A DNA stretch of 44,151 bases, taken from positions 1 through 44,151 of the forward strand of contig CAZLEF010000060.1 of assembly GCA_964558465.1 (NCBI GenBank). Direction: 5' to 3'. This document shows positions 26,401-34,022 of the stretch, one piece after another. Numbering within the stretch: the first letter of the stretch is position 1; every line of letters starts with the position of its first letter. Source of the stretch: JACJYC01 sp964558465 (lineage in GTDB: Bacteria; Bacteroidota; Bacteroidia; Chitinophagales; Saprospiraceae). Position numbers and translations under genes: made by a program. The notes under the pieces are model-generated. The model saw only the letters and a list, made by a program, of their open reading frames with translations. It was not told the DNA's origin and searched no databases.

Positions 26401-26935
26401 ATACAAGCCCTTGTTTGAACCAGGGCGGCAGATTCAGCATCACCGCATTTTGCACAATTTCCTGAAGATTGGCCCCAAACAGCATGGCTTCCAGGTAAGC
26501 GGAAGCAATGCCTTCCCGGATCTGTTTCCGCAGAGCGTTATGGTCGCCGTTGAAATGCACAAAAACCTTGTTCCCGACGATCTTGGTCTGGCCAGCGGTA
26601 TTGGTGAACGCTTCCTCATTTCCGATATTGCTTTGTTTGAGGTCCGTCAGGTCGGCGTATACAACGATCTGAAGTTTTTCATTCATCCGGTGTTCGAGAA
26701 TGGTCTGGATCTGTGCAAAATCGTATTCGGCCATTTGCACCACAAACTGGCCGACATTCCGGCCCACACCGTACCAGTAGGTGATGAAATTGTCGCTTTC
26801 GTATTGAAACCATTCATCAAAATCGCGGTGGTACTGAACCCGGTTCTTTCCGAATTTAACCTGATTCACCTGAGCGGCAGCCATAACGGACATCAGGATG
26901 AAGAGAGCCGGCAAAATGTAGTATTTACTGCGCAT
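23462..26935 (-). CDS. Large TolB-like beta-propeller and outer-membrane beta-barrel protein
   Basis: This 1157-residue protein has a signal peptide ending MAAAQ. Residues ~25-280 resemble the peptidase MA-like region found before such proteins (IREGIASAYLEAM, LPPWFKQGLVSYVGESW), but no HExxH zinc motif is visible, so it is probably not a protease. From ~295 to 560 are WD40/PD40-type propeller strands (ISPNGQQIAFVTNEIGKYKVYL and similar). After a low-complexity linker, the last ~400 residues look like a BamA/surface-antigen-type barrel ending in a terminal Phe (FVAFGTDF). Homologues are usually annotated only by domain; the role is unknown. It is monocistronic and runs away from the MBL/ALDH operon. 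Confidence 0.8.
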   Translation of the reverse strand: MRSKYYILPALFILMSVMAAAQVNQVKFGKNRVQYHRDFDEWFQYESDNFITYWYGVGRNVGQFVVQMAEYDFAQIQTILEHRMNEKLQIVVYADLTDLKQSNIGNEEAFTNTAGQTKIVGNKVFVHFNGDHNALRKQIREGIASAYLEAMLFGANLQEIVQNAVMLNLPPWFKQGLVSYVGESWNTDLDNRLRDAMLSESYEGFDKLAEDNPKLAGHSLWYFISENFGVATLSNLLYLTRINRSIDLGVVYAFGSPLESALQAWEVYFMQRYLPDASKRDLPLLTPIPFKNKRKLPISQLKISPNGQQIAFVTNEIGKYKVYLQHLGSGEKKVLFKGGFRNAFQATDYDYPLIAWNPNGQELAIVYEKRDVIKLLTYNTTTQKKEVTEMAPDYQRIFSIDFINPGLMLFSAAAQGYSDIFLYFPVTRQTQRITQDFYDDLDASYVNLGRKKGILFASNRPDSILRPERLDTILPIGPKDIFFYNMDTESPELIRITHTPYADERMPVQADSIHFAYLSDQSGIYNRETGYLEDYIHHYNQIISFSDGTEIELHADSTIADLDLEKVDTIYTFPVMKERAVNHPATNYSRNIQEQHTAPRIGRIAELVFYQDQYTLYYGDPGMPSGADRSSTTLSTYQAEVVKKENQTGEQKDQPSGRNVLEESPSRNIRADELPVEKLDTGIVYNFLFQSEFEAMPEKEPEPPSFQIVTPAPDTAEVVLPEQPLPFQTRLLPNLSENNVFKFRPGRITPYRLQFRTDFVTTQMDNSLLFEGMDSYQANPDGFNYPPMGILLKANFKDLFEDYEVEGGVRIPTTFNGTEYFLTVEDNKKRLDKIFAIYRRNQRFTGDGVIVPTRREVNVLLGQFGIRYPLDIFRSLRATATIRRDRIMFLATDDQSRRRPVSNEQRVGMKLEYVFDNTLDLGVNLKNGSRYKVYAEIVKRFQLSFNDKISLDFSDGFMGVVGFDARHYQRLDKLSILAIRASGATSFGSEKILYSLGGVDNWLFYKFDESIPTPGGDDVAYVTLAPNLRGFNSNIRNGHSHLLLNSELRAPVFRYFAPRVRSSFLRNFQVVGFFDIGTAWVGNSPYSPENPLNTTTFTQGDLVSIKVTYFRDPIVAGYGVGVRSTLFGYFVRVDYGWGIETRQVQKPKVFVAFGTDF

Positions 26936-26963
26936 AGGATATCTTCTTTAGAAGGTCGGAGCC

Positions 26964-26996
26964 TTGTTTTGTTCCATGAAATAATCTTTACTTTTG
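26964..26996 (+). promoter_or_regulatory. Candidate promoter for the MBL/ALDH operon
   Basis: TACTTTTG (26989-26996) fits the -7 consensus. A TTG at 26964-26966 lies 22 nt upstream, slightly long. The predicted start near 27003 would leave a ~150 nt leader before ATG 27157, in which I see no gene or clear structure. Confidence 0.4.
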
Positions 26997-27156
26997 CCAT
27001 GGAGTAAAACAGCCTCTTAAATTAACAACATTTTCAGGACTTCGGAGCAGAAAAATATTCTTATTATCAAAAAAAAGACGAAATTTTTACCGATGTTCCT
27101 GTAAACCAACCAATGTTTGGACGCCAGGCGTCCGTATTTGGCAAAACGAATCAACA

Positions 27157-27810
27157 ATGGCCCGTGTTGTGTGCATGACCTTCAACGATTTTCAGGAGAA
27201 TACCTACCTGGTGTACGATGAAACCGGCGAATGTGCTGTTTTTGACCCCGGGTGTCTTTATCCTGAAGAAGAAAAGGTTTTTTTGGATAAGATCGAAGAA
27301 CTGGCCTTGAAGCCGGTCCGGTTGATCAATACGCATTGCCACCTGGACCATATTTTTGGAAATGCTTTCGTAGCCGAAACATTTGGGCTGGAACTGGAAA
27401 TTCATCCCGGGGAATTGCCGGTCCTGGAGTATGCCCCCCAGGCGGCCATGATGTTTGGCATTCCGCCGGGCAAACGATCTCCATGGCCTAAAAAATTCCT
27501 TTCGGAAGGGGATGTTGTCGGGTTTGGCAATACCCGGCTGGAAGCGATTTTCACACCGGGTCATTCCCCGGCCAGTTTATCTTTTTTCTGTAAGGAAGAC
27601 CGGTTTATTATTGCCGGCGATGTCCTTTTTTATGGCAGTATCGGCCGGACGGATCTGCCCGGCGGCGACTATGATACCCTGATCAGCAGCATTCAGGAAA
27701 AACTGCTCCCGCTGGGCGACGATGTTGTCGTCTATCCGGGGCATGAGCGTTCCACCACAATCGGATTTGAGCGAAAAAACAATCCCTTTCTGAAAGATGA
27801 AAGGCTTTAA
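27157..27810 (+). CDS. MBL-fold metallo-hydrolase (glyoxalase II-like)
   Basis: This 217-residue binuclear zinc hydrolase has the metal motif THCHLDH (residues 59-65). Further ligands are visible in TPGHSPASLSF, the bridging Asp in IIAGDVLFYGSIGRTDLPGG and a late His in VYPGHERSTTIG. The GSIGRTDLPGGD and YPGHE pattern is that of the YcbL/glyoxalase II-like subgroup, which hydrolyses thioesters such as S-D-lactoylglutathione, although many members have unknown substrates. The ATG at 27157 is followed 24 nt after its stop by the aldehyde dehydrogenase, so they form an operon. No thiol-specific partner is nearby. Confidence 0.9.
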   Translation: MARVVCMTFNDFQENTYLVYDETGECAVFDPGCLYPEEEKVFLDKIEELALKPVRLINTHCHLDHIFGNAFVAETFGLELEIHPGELPVLEYAPQAAMMFGIPPGKRSPWPKKFLSEGDVVGFGNTRLEAIFTPGHSPASLSFFCKEDRFIIAGDVLFYGSIGRTDLPGGDYDTLISSIQEKLLPLGDDVVVYPGHERSTTIGFERKNNPFLKDERL

Positions 27811-27834
27811 TGCAGCGGCATTTAACGATAGGTC

Positions 27835-29289
27835 ATGACAACCATACAAAACTATATTGGAGGGCGTTTTCAGCCGGCCGTATCCAACGGGTGGCTGGAT
27901 GATTTCCAACCCGCGACCGGCCGCGTATTTGCAAGGATGCCGGATTCGGATGCTGCCGATGTTTCCCTGGCGGTTGAAGCAGCCAAAAAAGCCTGGCCCG
28001 ATTGGCAGCAGATCGGCCCGGAAGCCCGAAGCCGTTATATGGCCGCAATTGCCGGCAGCATTGAAGCCCGGATCGATGATTTTGCCCGGGTGGAAAGTAT
28101 GGACTCTGGCAAACCGCTTAACCTGGCCCGGACGGTGGACATTCCCAGGGCGATCGCTAATTTCCGGTTCTTTTCGACAGCCGCCGTACAGTTTGCATCG
28201 GAATCCCATGCCATGGAAGGGCGCGCCATCAATTATACCCTCCGGCAACCGCTCGGGGTGGTGGGCTGCATTTCTCCCTGGAACCTGCCGCTGTACCTTT
28301 TTACCTGGAAAATCGCCCCGGCGTTAGCTGCCGGCAACTGCGTGGTTGCAAAACCTTCTGAGCTTACGCCGATGACGGCATGGTTGCTGGCCCGGGCGGC
28401 GCAGGATTCCGGAATGCCTGCCGGTGTTTTGAACATTCTTCACGGCCTGGGGGCCCGGGTTGGCCATGCCATCGTCGAACACCCTGAAATCAAAGCTATT
28501 TCCTTTACCGGCGGCACCCAAACCGGACGGATCATTGCACGGACAGCTGCGCCGATGTTCAAAAAATTATCCCTCGAATTAGGGGGTAAAAACCCCAATA
28601 TCATCTTCGCAGATTGTGATTTTGAGCAAATGATGGACACTACCGTCCGGTCTTCTTTTTCCAACAACGGCCAGATCTGTCTTTGCGGTTCCCGGATTTA
28701 TGTGGAAAAATCGTTGTATGAACGGTTTCGGGATGAATTTGTACGCCGGACTCGCCAATTAAAGGTCGGCGACCCGATGGATCCCTCCACCAACCAGGGC
28801 GCGCTCGTTTCGCAACAGCATCTGGAAAAAGTAAGCAGTTATCTGGCGCTGGCGCAGGAGGAGGGCGGGCGTATACTTTGCGGCGGTGAAAAACTTCAAT
28901 TGCCTGGCGATCTGCAAGGGGGGTATTTCATCAGCCCGGCTGTGGTGGAAGGGCTGGGTCAGCATTGCCGGTGCAACCAGGAAGAAATCTTTGGCCCGGT
29001 GGTAACCATCCAACCGTTTGAATCGGAACCGGAAGCGCTTGCCCTGGCAAATAGTACGGACTATGGATTGGCGGCCACGTTATGGACCGGCAACCTGAAC
29101 CGGGCCCACCGCATGGCCGAACAAATTCAGTCGGGCATCGTATGGGTCAATTGCTGGATGCTGCGCGACCTTCGGACGCCGTTTGGCGGGATGAAAAACT
29201 CTGGCGTTGGCCGCGAAGGCGGCTGGGAGGCGATGCGTTTTTTTACGGAGCCGAAGAATGTATGCATCAGATACGGCGAAAACCCCTGA
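27835..29289 (+). CDS. Aldehyde dehydrogenase, possibly 2-aminomuconate semialdehyde dehydrogenase
   Basis: This 484-residue NAD(P)-dependent enzyme oxidises an aldehyde to the acid. The cofactor region includes ISPWNLPLYLFTWKIAPALAAGN and FTGGTQTG. The general base is Glu248 in LELGGKN and the nucleophile Cys282 in GQICLCGSRIYV. That C-L-C pattern, with the overall N-terminus, resembles the ALDH8/aminomuconate and hydroxymuconate semialdehyde dehydrogenase group. Together with kynureninase in the same window, a role in tryptophan degradation is a plausible inference. It follows the MBL gene in an operon and stops 7 nt from the convergent endonuclease gene. Confidence 0.88.
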   Translation: MTTIQNYIGGRFQPAVSNGWLDDFQPATGRVFARMPDSDAADVSLAVEAAKKAWPDWQQIGPEARSRYMAAIAGSIEARIDDFARVESMDSGKPLNLARTVDIPRAIANFRFFSTAAVQFASESHAMEGRAINYTLRQPLGVVGCISPWNLPLYLFTWKIAPALAAGNCVVAKPSELTPMTAWLLARAAQDSGMPAGVLNILHGLGARVGHAIVEHPEIKAISFTGGTQTGRIIARTAAPMFKKLSLELGGKNPNIIFADCDFEQMMDTTVRSSFSNNGQICLCGSRIYVEKSLYERFRDEFVRRTRQLKVGDPMDPSTNQGALVSQQHLEKVSSYLALAQEEGGRILCGGEKLQLPGDLQGGYFISPAVVEGLGQHCRCNQEEIFGPVVTIQPFESEPEALALANSTDYGLAATLWTGNLNRAHRMAEQIQSGIVWVNCWMLRDLRTPFGGMKNSGVGREGGWEAMRFFTEPKNVCIRYGENP

Positions 29290-29296
29290 AAACGGA

Positions 29297-30388
29297 TTAT
29301 TCCACCACCACCAATCGCATGGTTTCCCTCCAGATCCGGCCGTTCTTCTCAATTTGGAAGACAACCGTCCATATTCCCGGTGGTACAAAGGCGCCTGATT
29401 GCCTCCGCCCTTCGGTTTGTTGCTCATCGACCACCGTTAAAAAAGACTTTCCCGTGAGGTCGTAAATCTGCAAGTTTACCCGGGCGTCCGTTCCCAGTTC
29501 GTAACGAAAATTGACATGGCCCCGGGCAGGGTTCGGGAAAACCGGATAAAAAACAGCGGGTTTTTCTTCGAAGTCTTCTACACGGACCACCACACAGGAT
29601 TCCTGGATGATTTCCGGGCAATAAGCTCGTGCGGCAAGTGTGCAGTCCAGTACAAACGGGTTGGGTTTACCGGATTGGTAACCGGCGATCCTCCAGGTTC
29701 GATCCCATTCGTCCTGGTCGGCGGGGTCAGCCAGATGCCAAAGGCAAAGCGTGGCGCGTTGTGACGGGAAATAGCTGTTGTCGGCAAGATCGGCCTGTTG
29801 TTTGTAAAGGGTATAAAAATAAAATATGGCGCGGGCCACATTCCCTTTATGGTCCTCCCGGGGTTCAAAAATAAAATTACCGACCTTGCTGTACCGGTCG
29901 GCCCCCGAAGAGGGAGGGCTGGTTAAATATCCGGTTGGCGGCCCATACCACTCGAGTGTTTGGTTATTCGAAAGTTCGGCGAAAGGAAAATCACCCCTTG
30001 CCGCGTTCACATCCACCCGGGTGGGATAAAGATGGTGCATGTCGGAACGGGGCGGGCCGGTTTCTGCCCCTTTTGATTGCGGATAGGTATGTTCGGTGTT
30101 GATATCCTTGGCAAAGGCATCGATCGTAGGGTCTTCTGCCGGATTCAGATAAATAGCATAACCGGTGTAAACACAGGTCAGACTGTCGTTGCGGCCATAA
30201 ACTTTTGAGAATAGGGTGTCGCGCGCATGGGCAAAATCCAAAGATATCACCGGCCTGAAGGCCGTATCCAGCGAATCGAGCAACTCCTGGCCCTGTAAGC
30301 CGGGAAAAACAGGCGAACCTGTTTGGGCGCCCAGATATGGAATGGTCGGAAAGCAGATCGTTGCAGCAAAGAGCAGCCGGAGATACAT
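29297..30388 (-). CDS. Secreted endonuclease I-type nuclease with type IX-like tail
   Basis: This 363-residue protein is a His-Me finger nuclease of the EndA/NucM (endonuclease I) family. After a signal peptide (cleavage near YLGAQ), the catalytic segments are NTEHTYPQS (97-105) and DMHHLYPT (116-123), with the Asn and Arg of VNAARGD (128-132). Such enzymes degrade extracellular DNA. The C-terminal ~90 residues (FYPVFPNPARGHVNF...VPPGIWTVVFQ) match the NPxxG pattern of type IX secretion sorting domains, pointing to export to the surface or medium. It is 41 nt downstream of a small Lys/Cys-rich gene on the same strand and may be cotranscribed with it. Confidence 0.9.
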   Translation of the reverse strand: MYLRLLFAATICFPTIPYLGAQTGSPVFPGLQGQELLDSLDTAFRPVISLDFAHARDTLFSKVYGRNDSLTCVYTGYAIYLNPAEDPTIDAFAKDINTEHTYPQSKGAETGPPRSDMHHLYPTRVDVNAARGDFPFAELSNNQTLEWYGPPTGYLTSPPSSGADRYSKVGNFIFEPREDHKGNVARAIFYFYTLYKQQADLADNSYFPSQRATLCLWHLADPADQDEWDRTWRIAGYQSGKPNPFVLDCTLAARAYCPEIIQESCVVVRVEDFEEKPAVFYPVFPNPARGHVNFRYELGTDARVNLQIYDLTGKSFLTVVDEQQTEGRRQSGAFVPPGIWTVVFQIEKNGRIWRETMRLVVVE

Positions 30389-30429
30389 AGCTGTTTTGGC
30401 ACTAAAGATACCAGCTTATTCCTGGATTC

Positions 30430-30585
30430 CTATCTTCGGCCCGGGCAAGACTTGCAGCGGCTGCCTTTTTTGAATTTTTTGCAGCATTTCTTTTTACCCT
30501 TTTTGCCCTGGATGACCGGTAGGGGAAAGGGTAAAGAAAGGCTTTCGATGTTGCAACCCGTAGAACCGAATTTTGGACGCCTCAT
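30430..30585 (-). CDS. Small Lys/Cys-rich protein (51 residues)
   Basis: A 51-residue reading frame starts with ATG at 30583-30585 and ends with TAG. It opens MRRPKFGSTGCNIESLSL, has a Pro-rich middle (PFPLPVIQG) and ends in a very basic, Cys-rich tail: KKGKKKCCKKFKKG then SRCKSCPGRR. Five Cys and about 13 Lys suggest metal or nucleic-acid binding; I know no defined function. There is no signal peptide. A full-consensus promoter 40 nt upstream supports it as real. The endonuclease gene follows 41 nt downstream, so the two may form a unit. A coincidental frame remains possible. Confidence 0.6.
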   Translation of the reverse strand: MRRPKFGSTGCNIESLSLPFPLPVIQGKKGKKKCCKKFKKGSRCKSCPGRR

Positions 30586-30624
30586 GAACAAGTGGTCTTA
30601 TTTAGACAAAATCTAAAAACGAAA

Positions 30625-30655
30625 CAAAGTTAGGTTTAGTACAAATACGAGTCAA
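30625..30655 (-). promoter_or_regulatory. Promoter of the small Lys/Cys-rich gene and endonuclease
   Basis: On the minus strand the -7 box is TAACTTTG (30625-30632) and the -33 TTG is at 30653-30655, with a 20 nt spacer, matching the Bacteroidota consensus. The start would be near 30618, about 33 nt before the small ORF. The remaining gap (30656-30842), between here and the DUF2851 stop, shows no further gene. Confidence 0.72.
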
Positions 30656-30842
30656 TACCAAAAAACAGGAGATAAAGGGATACCTACAATTAGGTAGGGA
30701 ATTGCTAATTTTAATTTTCAACGTCGTTGATTTTGGGAGATGTTTGAAATTTATCCGGTTTCAGGATGCAAACCCGGTAAATCGTTTTGCAAAATGCTAA
30801 AGTCGAGCTAACCCATTGAATCACTGTCCTCCTGATTGCAGG

Positions 30843-32249
30843 CTATAACAACCAGGGTTCGAGCAGTTGGCTGGACCCCAGTGTCATCAATTCCCTCGAA
30901 CGCACCGGAGGCTTCCTCCGGCACCTGCCGCTTGAATAATCCATCAGCGGTTCCTCAGAAAGCGACGGCCCCGACTCAGCCCGTTTCAGAATGGCGCACC
31001 CAATGGCGCACTCCAGACAACGTTTATGGTCGCAATACGTGTTTTTCAGTTGCAGCAAAGCCTGTGAATCAAGGGCAGAAACCGCGTTTAGCCCTAAGGC
31101 TGCCCATTGCCCGATGATAGCGTTTTCTTCGGCCGGCGTTTCTTCCAGCAATTGCATGGCCTTTTCGCGAAACCGCAGTTCATCCCGCTCTTTGCCGAAC
31201 AGGAAAAGGATGGGCGCTATCGTATTCAGAATAAAGGAATGGATGGTGGACGGCCCGAGGGCCTTGGGTTTGGGCGACGATTCGCGGTCAAACAAATAGT
31301 GGTCGTGCCAATAGCTGGATATTTTGAGTTCGAACATATTTTCGACCTCTTTCAGGTTCTCCGCTGCCAGGATCTTGCTGAACAGATGAGAACTCTGGTG
31401 GACGAGCATGGCCAACTGAGCGATCCGGACGGTTGGAAAATTTGCCGGCCGCATACGCAGGAACTTCCATTGATCCGGGTTGATCGGATCCAGATTATAC
31501 TTTTTTTGGAAGAAACGGTATTCCTTTTGCAGTTTTTGCGGGTATTCGTCGTGGAAGTCTTGTTGAAGCAGTCCGGCCTGGCCGAACAGGAGCGCTTCCA
31601 GTTGCATGAGGTTGTTTTTATGTTTGGCCAGGATCTTGAGCGGCATGGCCCTGGCCAGTTGTTCGAAGGCTTCAGCGTTGACTTTTACGCCAAAATTCCA
31701 GGCAAGCGACTGGTAGAAGGTCTGTTCCCAGTCTTTTTTATTGGTTTTGAGGCGTTGGGCGATCAGCAGGGATCTTTTTTCCAGCCGCTCCACCATCAGG
31801 CGGTCGAGCCATAGCCTTTTGACAATATGCTCCACTTCGTGAAACTGGTGCTGGCAGGCGATCCAATGTTCGTTGTGCAGCAGCCTGTGGTAGGTTTTAA
31901 AGACTTCCGGGTAAATCCGACTGCGAAGTTCCAGGCAGGGCAGCCGCTCTCCCGTGCGCCGGTAAATGGGCATATCTTCCTCAAATACGACATGCAGGAT
32001 GACATTGTCGTAGGCCCGGTCGTCCTGGTGTTTGTGCAGGAGCCAGTCGGAAGAACGCAGGTGCATTTCTACGTTTCCGGCCCAGAAGGTGTCGCTGATC
32101 CGGATTTGTGCGTTGGAGAAATCGGGGCCGCCGTCCCGGTTAAGTTCGCCGGACCGGAGAATGTCCAGGGATTGGCCGTCGGTGGTGCGCAGATTGGCGA
32201 GGTCAAAACGCTTTAAGCGCCACACATAGTGCAGAAGTTCTTCTTTCAT
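30843..32249 (-). CDS. DUF2851 family protein
   Basis: This 468-residue protein belongs to a Bacteroidota-wide family of unknown function. The N-terminus (EELLHYVWRLKRFDLANLRT...VLRSGELNRDGGPDFSNA type pattern, then WAGNVEMHLRSSDW) is its signature. The C-terminal part contains a four-Cys cluster in CDHKRCLECAIGCAIL that could bind zinc or an Fe-S cluster. There is no signal peptide, so it is predicted cytoplasmic. It has its own promoter 92 nt upstream and is not obviously linked in function to its neighbours. Confidence 0.88.
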   Translation of the reverse strand: MKEELLHYVWRLKRFDLANLRTTDGQSLDILRSGELNRDGGPDFSNAQIRISDTFWAGNVEMHLRSSDWLLHKHQDDRAYDNVILHVVFEEDMPIYRRTGERLPCLELRSRIYPEVFKTYHRLLHNEHWIACQHQFHEVEHIVKRLWLDRLMVERLEKRSLLIAQRLKTNKKDWEQTFYQSLAWNFGVKVNAEAFEQLARAMPLKILAKHKNNLMQLEALLFGQAGLLQQDFHDEYPQKLQKEYRFFQKKYNLDPINPDQWKFLRMRPANFPTVRIAQLAMLVHQSSHLFSKILAAENLKEVENMFELKISSYWHDHYLFDRESSPKPKALGPSTIHSFILNTIAPILFLFGKERDELRFREKAMQLLEETPAEENAIIGQWAALGLNAVSALDSQALLQLKNTYCDHKRCLECAIGCAILKRAESGPSLSEEPLMDYSSGRCRRKPPVRSRELMTLGSSQLLEPWLL

Positions 32250-32340
32250 TGAGCGCGTGGTTTTAGGTTATGCTGGCTTTGGGTTGTGTAAAAGGCGACT
32301 CCAAACTTTTTAATCGCCTGAATTTACCCAGCTCCAGACG

Positions 32341-32371
32341 CAAATATAAAGGTGTTTATTTAGAAATGCAA
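32341..32371 (-). promoter_or_regulatory. Promoter of the DUF2851 gene
   Basis: On the minus strand TATATTTG (32341-32348) lies 20 nt downstream of TTG (32369-32371), a full consensus match. Transcription would start near 32334, giving an ~85 nt leader. The A-rich TTGCA context around -33 resembles the rRNA promoter at 319-349. The rest of the 32250-32578 gap holds only short inverted repeats. Confidence 0.75.
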
Positions 32372-32578
32372 GTTTTTTGTGTTATTTTATTTTTTTTAAA
32401 ACAAAAATAAAATCTGGTGGGCATTTTTCCGGTGCAGGGAGACCGGGGAAAGTCGGCGCCAGTGCCGCAAAAATTAAGTGCCGGTCAGGTTTTGGAAGTT
32501 TTAATCATCTGACAATGAGCTGGATGCGGCTAAAAGTTGTCCCATAGGTCCTAAGGACTCTTTTGGAGGCGGAGACCA

Positions 32579-33862
32579 TCAGGCCGCTTTGGCTTCCGTT
32601 TTCTCTTCTTTGGGTTTATAATACAACCTTGAACAATTCTCCGGCCTCAACATTTGATTGGACATCCGCTGCAAGTCCTCGGCGCTCACTTCATTGTACC
32701 AGGTTTCTTCTTTATTGATCCAGTTGGCATCGCCCAGGGTCTCAAAAAAAGCGAGGTTGATGGCTTTGTTCAGGATGCTGAGTTCGGAAAAAATGAGTGT
32801 GGACTCGGCTTTATTTTTGATTTTTTGGAGTTCGGGTTCCGGCACAGGCTGGTTCCGGAGGCGTTCAATTTCCTCCCAGACAGCGGCTTCGGCCTTTTCC
32901 AGGCTGATGCCTTCAGCCGGTTTGCCCTCGATGATAAAAAGACCGGGGTCGGCGCTGCCGGTGATATAACAATCGATGGAGGTGAATAATTCTTTTTCTT
33001 TCACCAAACGCCGGTACAAGCGGGAAGAAGGGCCGTTGGCCAGGATATCCGATAGCAAGTCGACCACATAATAATCTCTTTCCATCCGTGCGGGACAATG
33101 AAAAGCAAGATACAAGGCTTCATTGGGTACGTTGCCGGTTGCCACCCTGGATTCCATCAGGGTCTGAGGGGGTTCCGGTGGCAAAACGCGGGCGGGTATT
33201 TTGCCCATAGGGATATCGCCGAACCATTTTTCCGCCAGTTCTTTTACCTTTTCAGGGTCCACATTTCCGCAGACCGCCAAAACGGCGTTATTGGGCCGGT
33301 AATGTTTGCCAAAAAAGGAGCGCACATCCGCCATCCGGGCTTTTTCCACATGTTCGGGTACTTTTCCGATCACCGGCCAGCGGTAGGGATGCACCTTGTA
33401 GGCCATATCGGACAGATGATGAAAAACATCGCCGTAGGGTTCGTTCAGGCAGGTTTCCTTAAATTCTTCCACGACCACTTTGCGCTGAACATTCAACACT
33501 TTCCGGTTGAAATTGAGGTTTAGCATCCGGTCGGATTCCAGCCAGAAAGCGGTTTCCAGGTTTTGCGCGGGCAACATTTCGTAAAAACTGGTGACGTCAT
33601 TGTTGGTAAACGCATTGTTCTCTCCGCCGGCCAATTGTACAGGATCATCAAAATCCGGGACATTGGCCGAACCGCCGAACATCAGGTGTTCAAACAAATG
33701 AGCAAAACCTGTTTTGTCGGGGGATTCGTCGCGGGAACCCACGTCGTACATGATATTGAAAGCCGCCATGGGTGTATTTTTATCTACATGCACCAGAACG
33801 CGCATCCCGTTGGAGAGGGTAAAACGAGTAAAATCGATCACGTTGTGATATTTGTTGGTCAA
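32579..33862 (-). CDS. M16 family zinc metallopeptidase (two-domain form)
   Basis: This peptidase of up to 427 residues has the inverted zinc motif HLFEHL (H55, E58, H59) and a downstream glutamate around 132-133 (VVVEEFKE). The C-terminal half carries the NGPSSRLYRRLVKE segment of the second domain. Two-domain M16 proteins act as homo- or heterodimers on peptides. No second M16 half is adjacent; the other M16 in the window is full-length. There is no signal peptide. The frame opens with TTG (33860-33862), but that triplet is part of TACATTTG, a -7-like box. If that box is used, translation must begin downstream, for example at GTG 33841. Confidence 0.88.
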   Translation of the reverse strand: MTNKYHNVIDFTRFTLSNGMRVLVHVDKNTPMAAFNIMYDVGSRDESPDKTGFAHLFEHLMFGGSANVPDFDDPVQLAGGENNAFTNNDVTSFYEMLPAQNLETAFWLESDRMLNLNFNRKVLNVQRKVVVEEFKETCLNEPYGDVFHHLSDMAYKVHPYRWPVIGKVPEHVEKARMADVRSFFGKHYRPNNAVLAVCGNVDPEKVKELAEKWFGDIPMGKIPARVLPPEPPQTLMESRVATGNVPNEALYLAFHCPARMERDYYVVDLLSDILANGPSSRLYRRLVKEKELFTSIDCYITGSADPGLFIIEGKPAEGISLEKAEAAVWEEIERLRNQPVPEPELQKIKNKAESTLIFSELSILNKAINLAFFETLGDANWINKEETWYNEVSAEDLQRMSNQMLRPENCSRLYYKPKEEKTEAKAA

Positions 33863-34022
33863 ATGTAAATGGCCGGACGGCCATTAAAGTTGCGAAATTC
33901 GGTAATTTCAGGACAACAAACAATTACAAAACATTTATAAAAGCCAAAAAACCGTTAAGCAACCAAACAGAAACACGCCTCCCACAAACTTTTCGTAAAA
34001 TTGCAGTGTATAAATAACCGGA

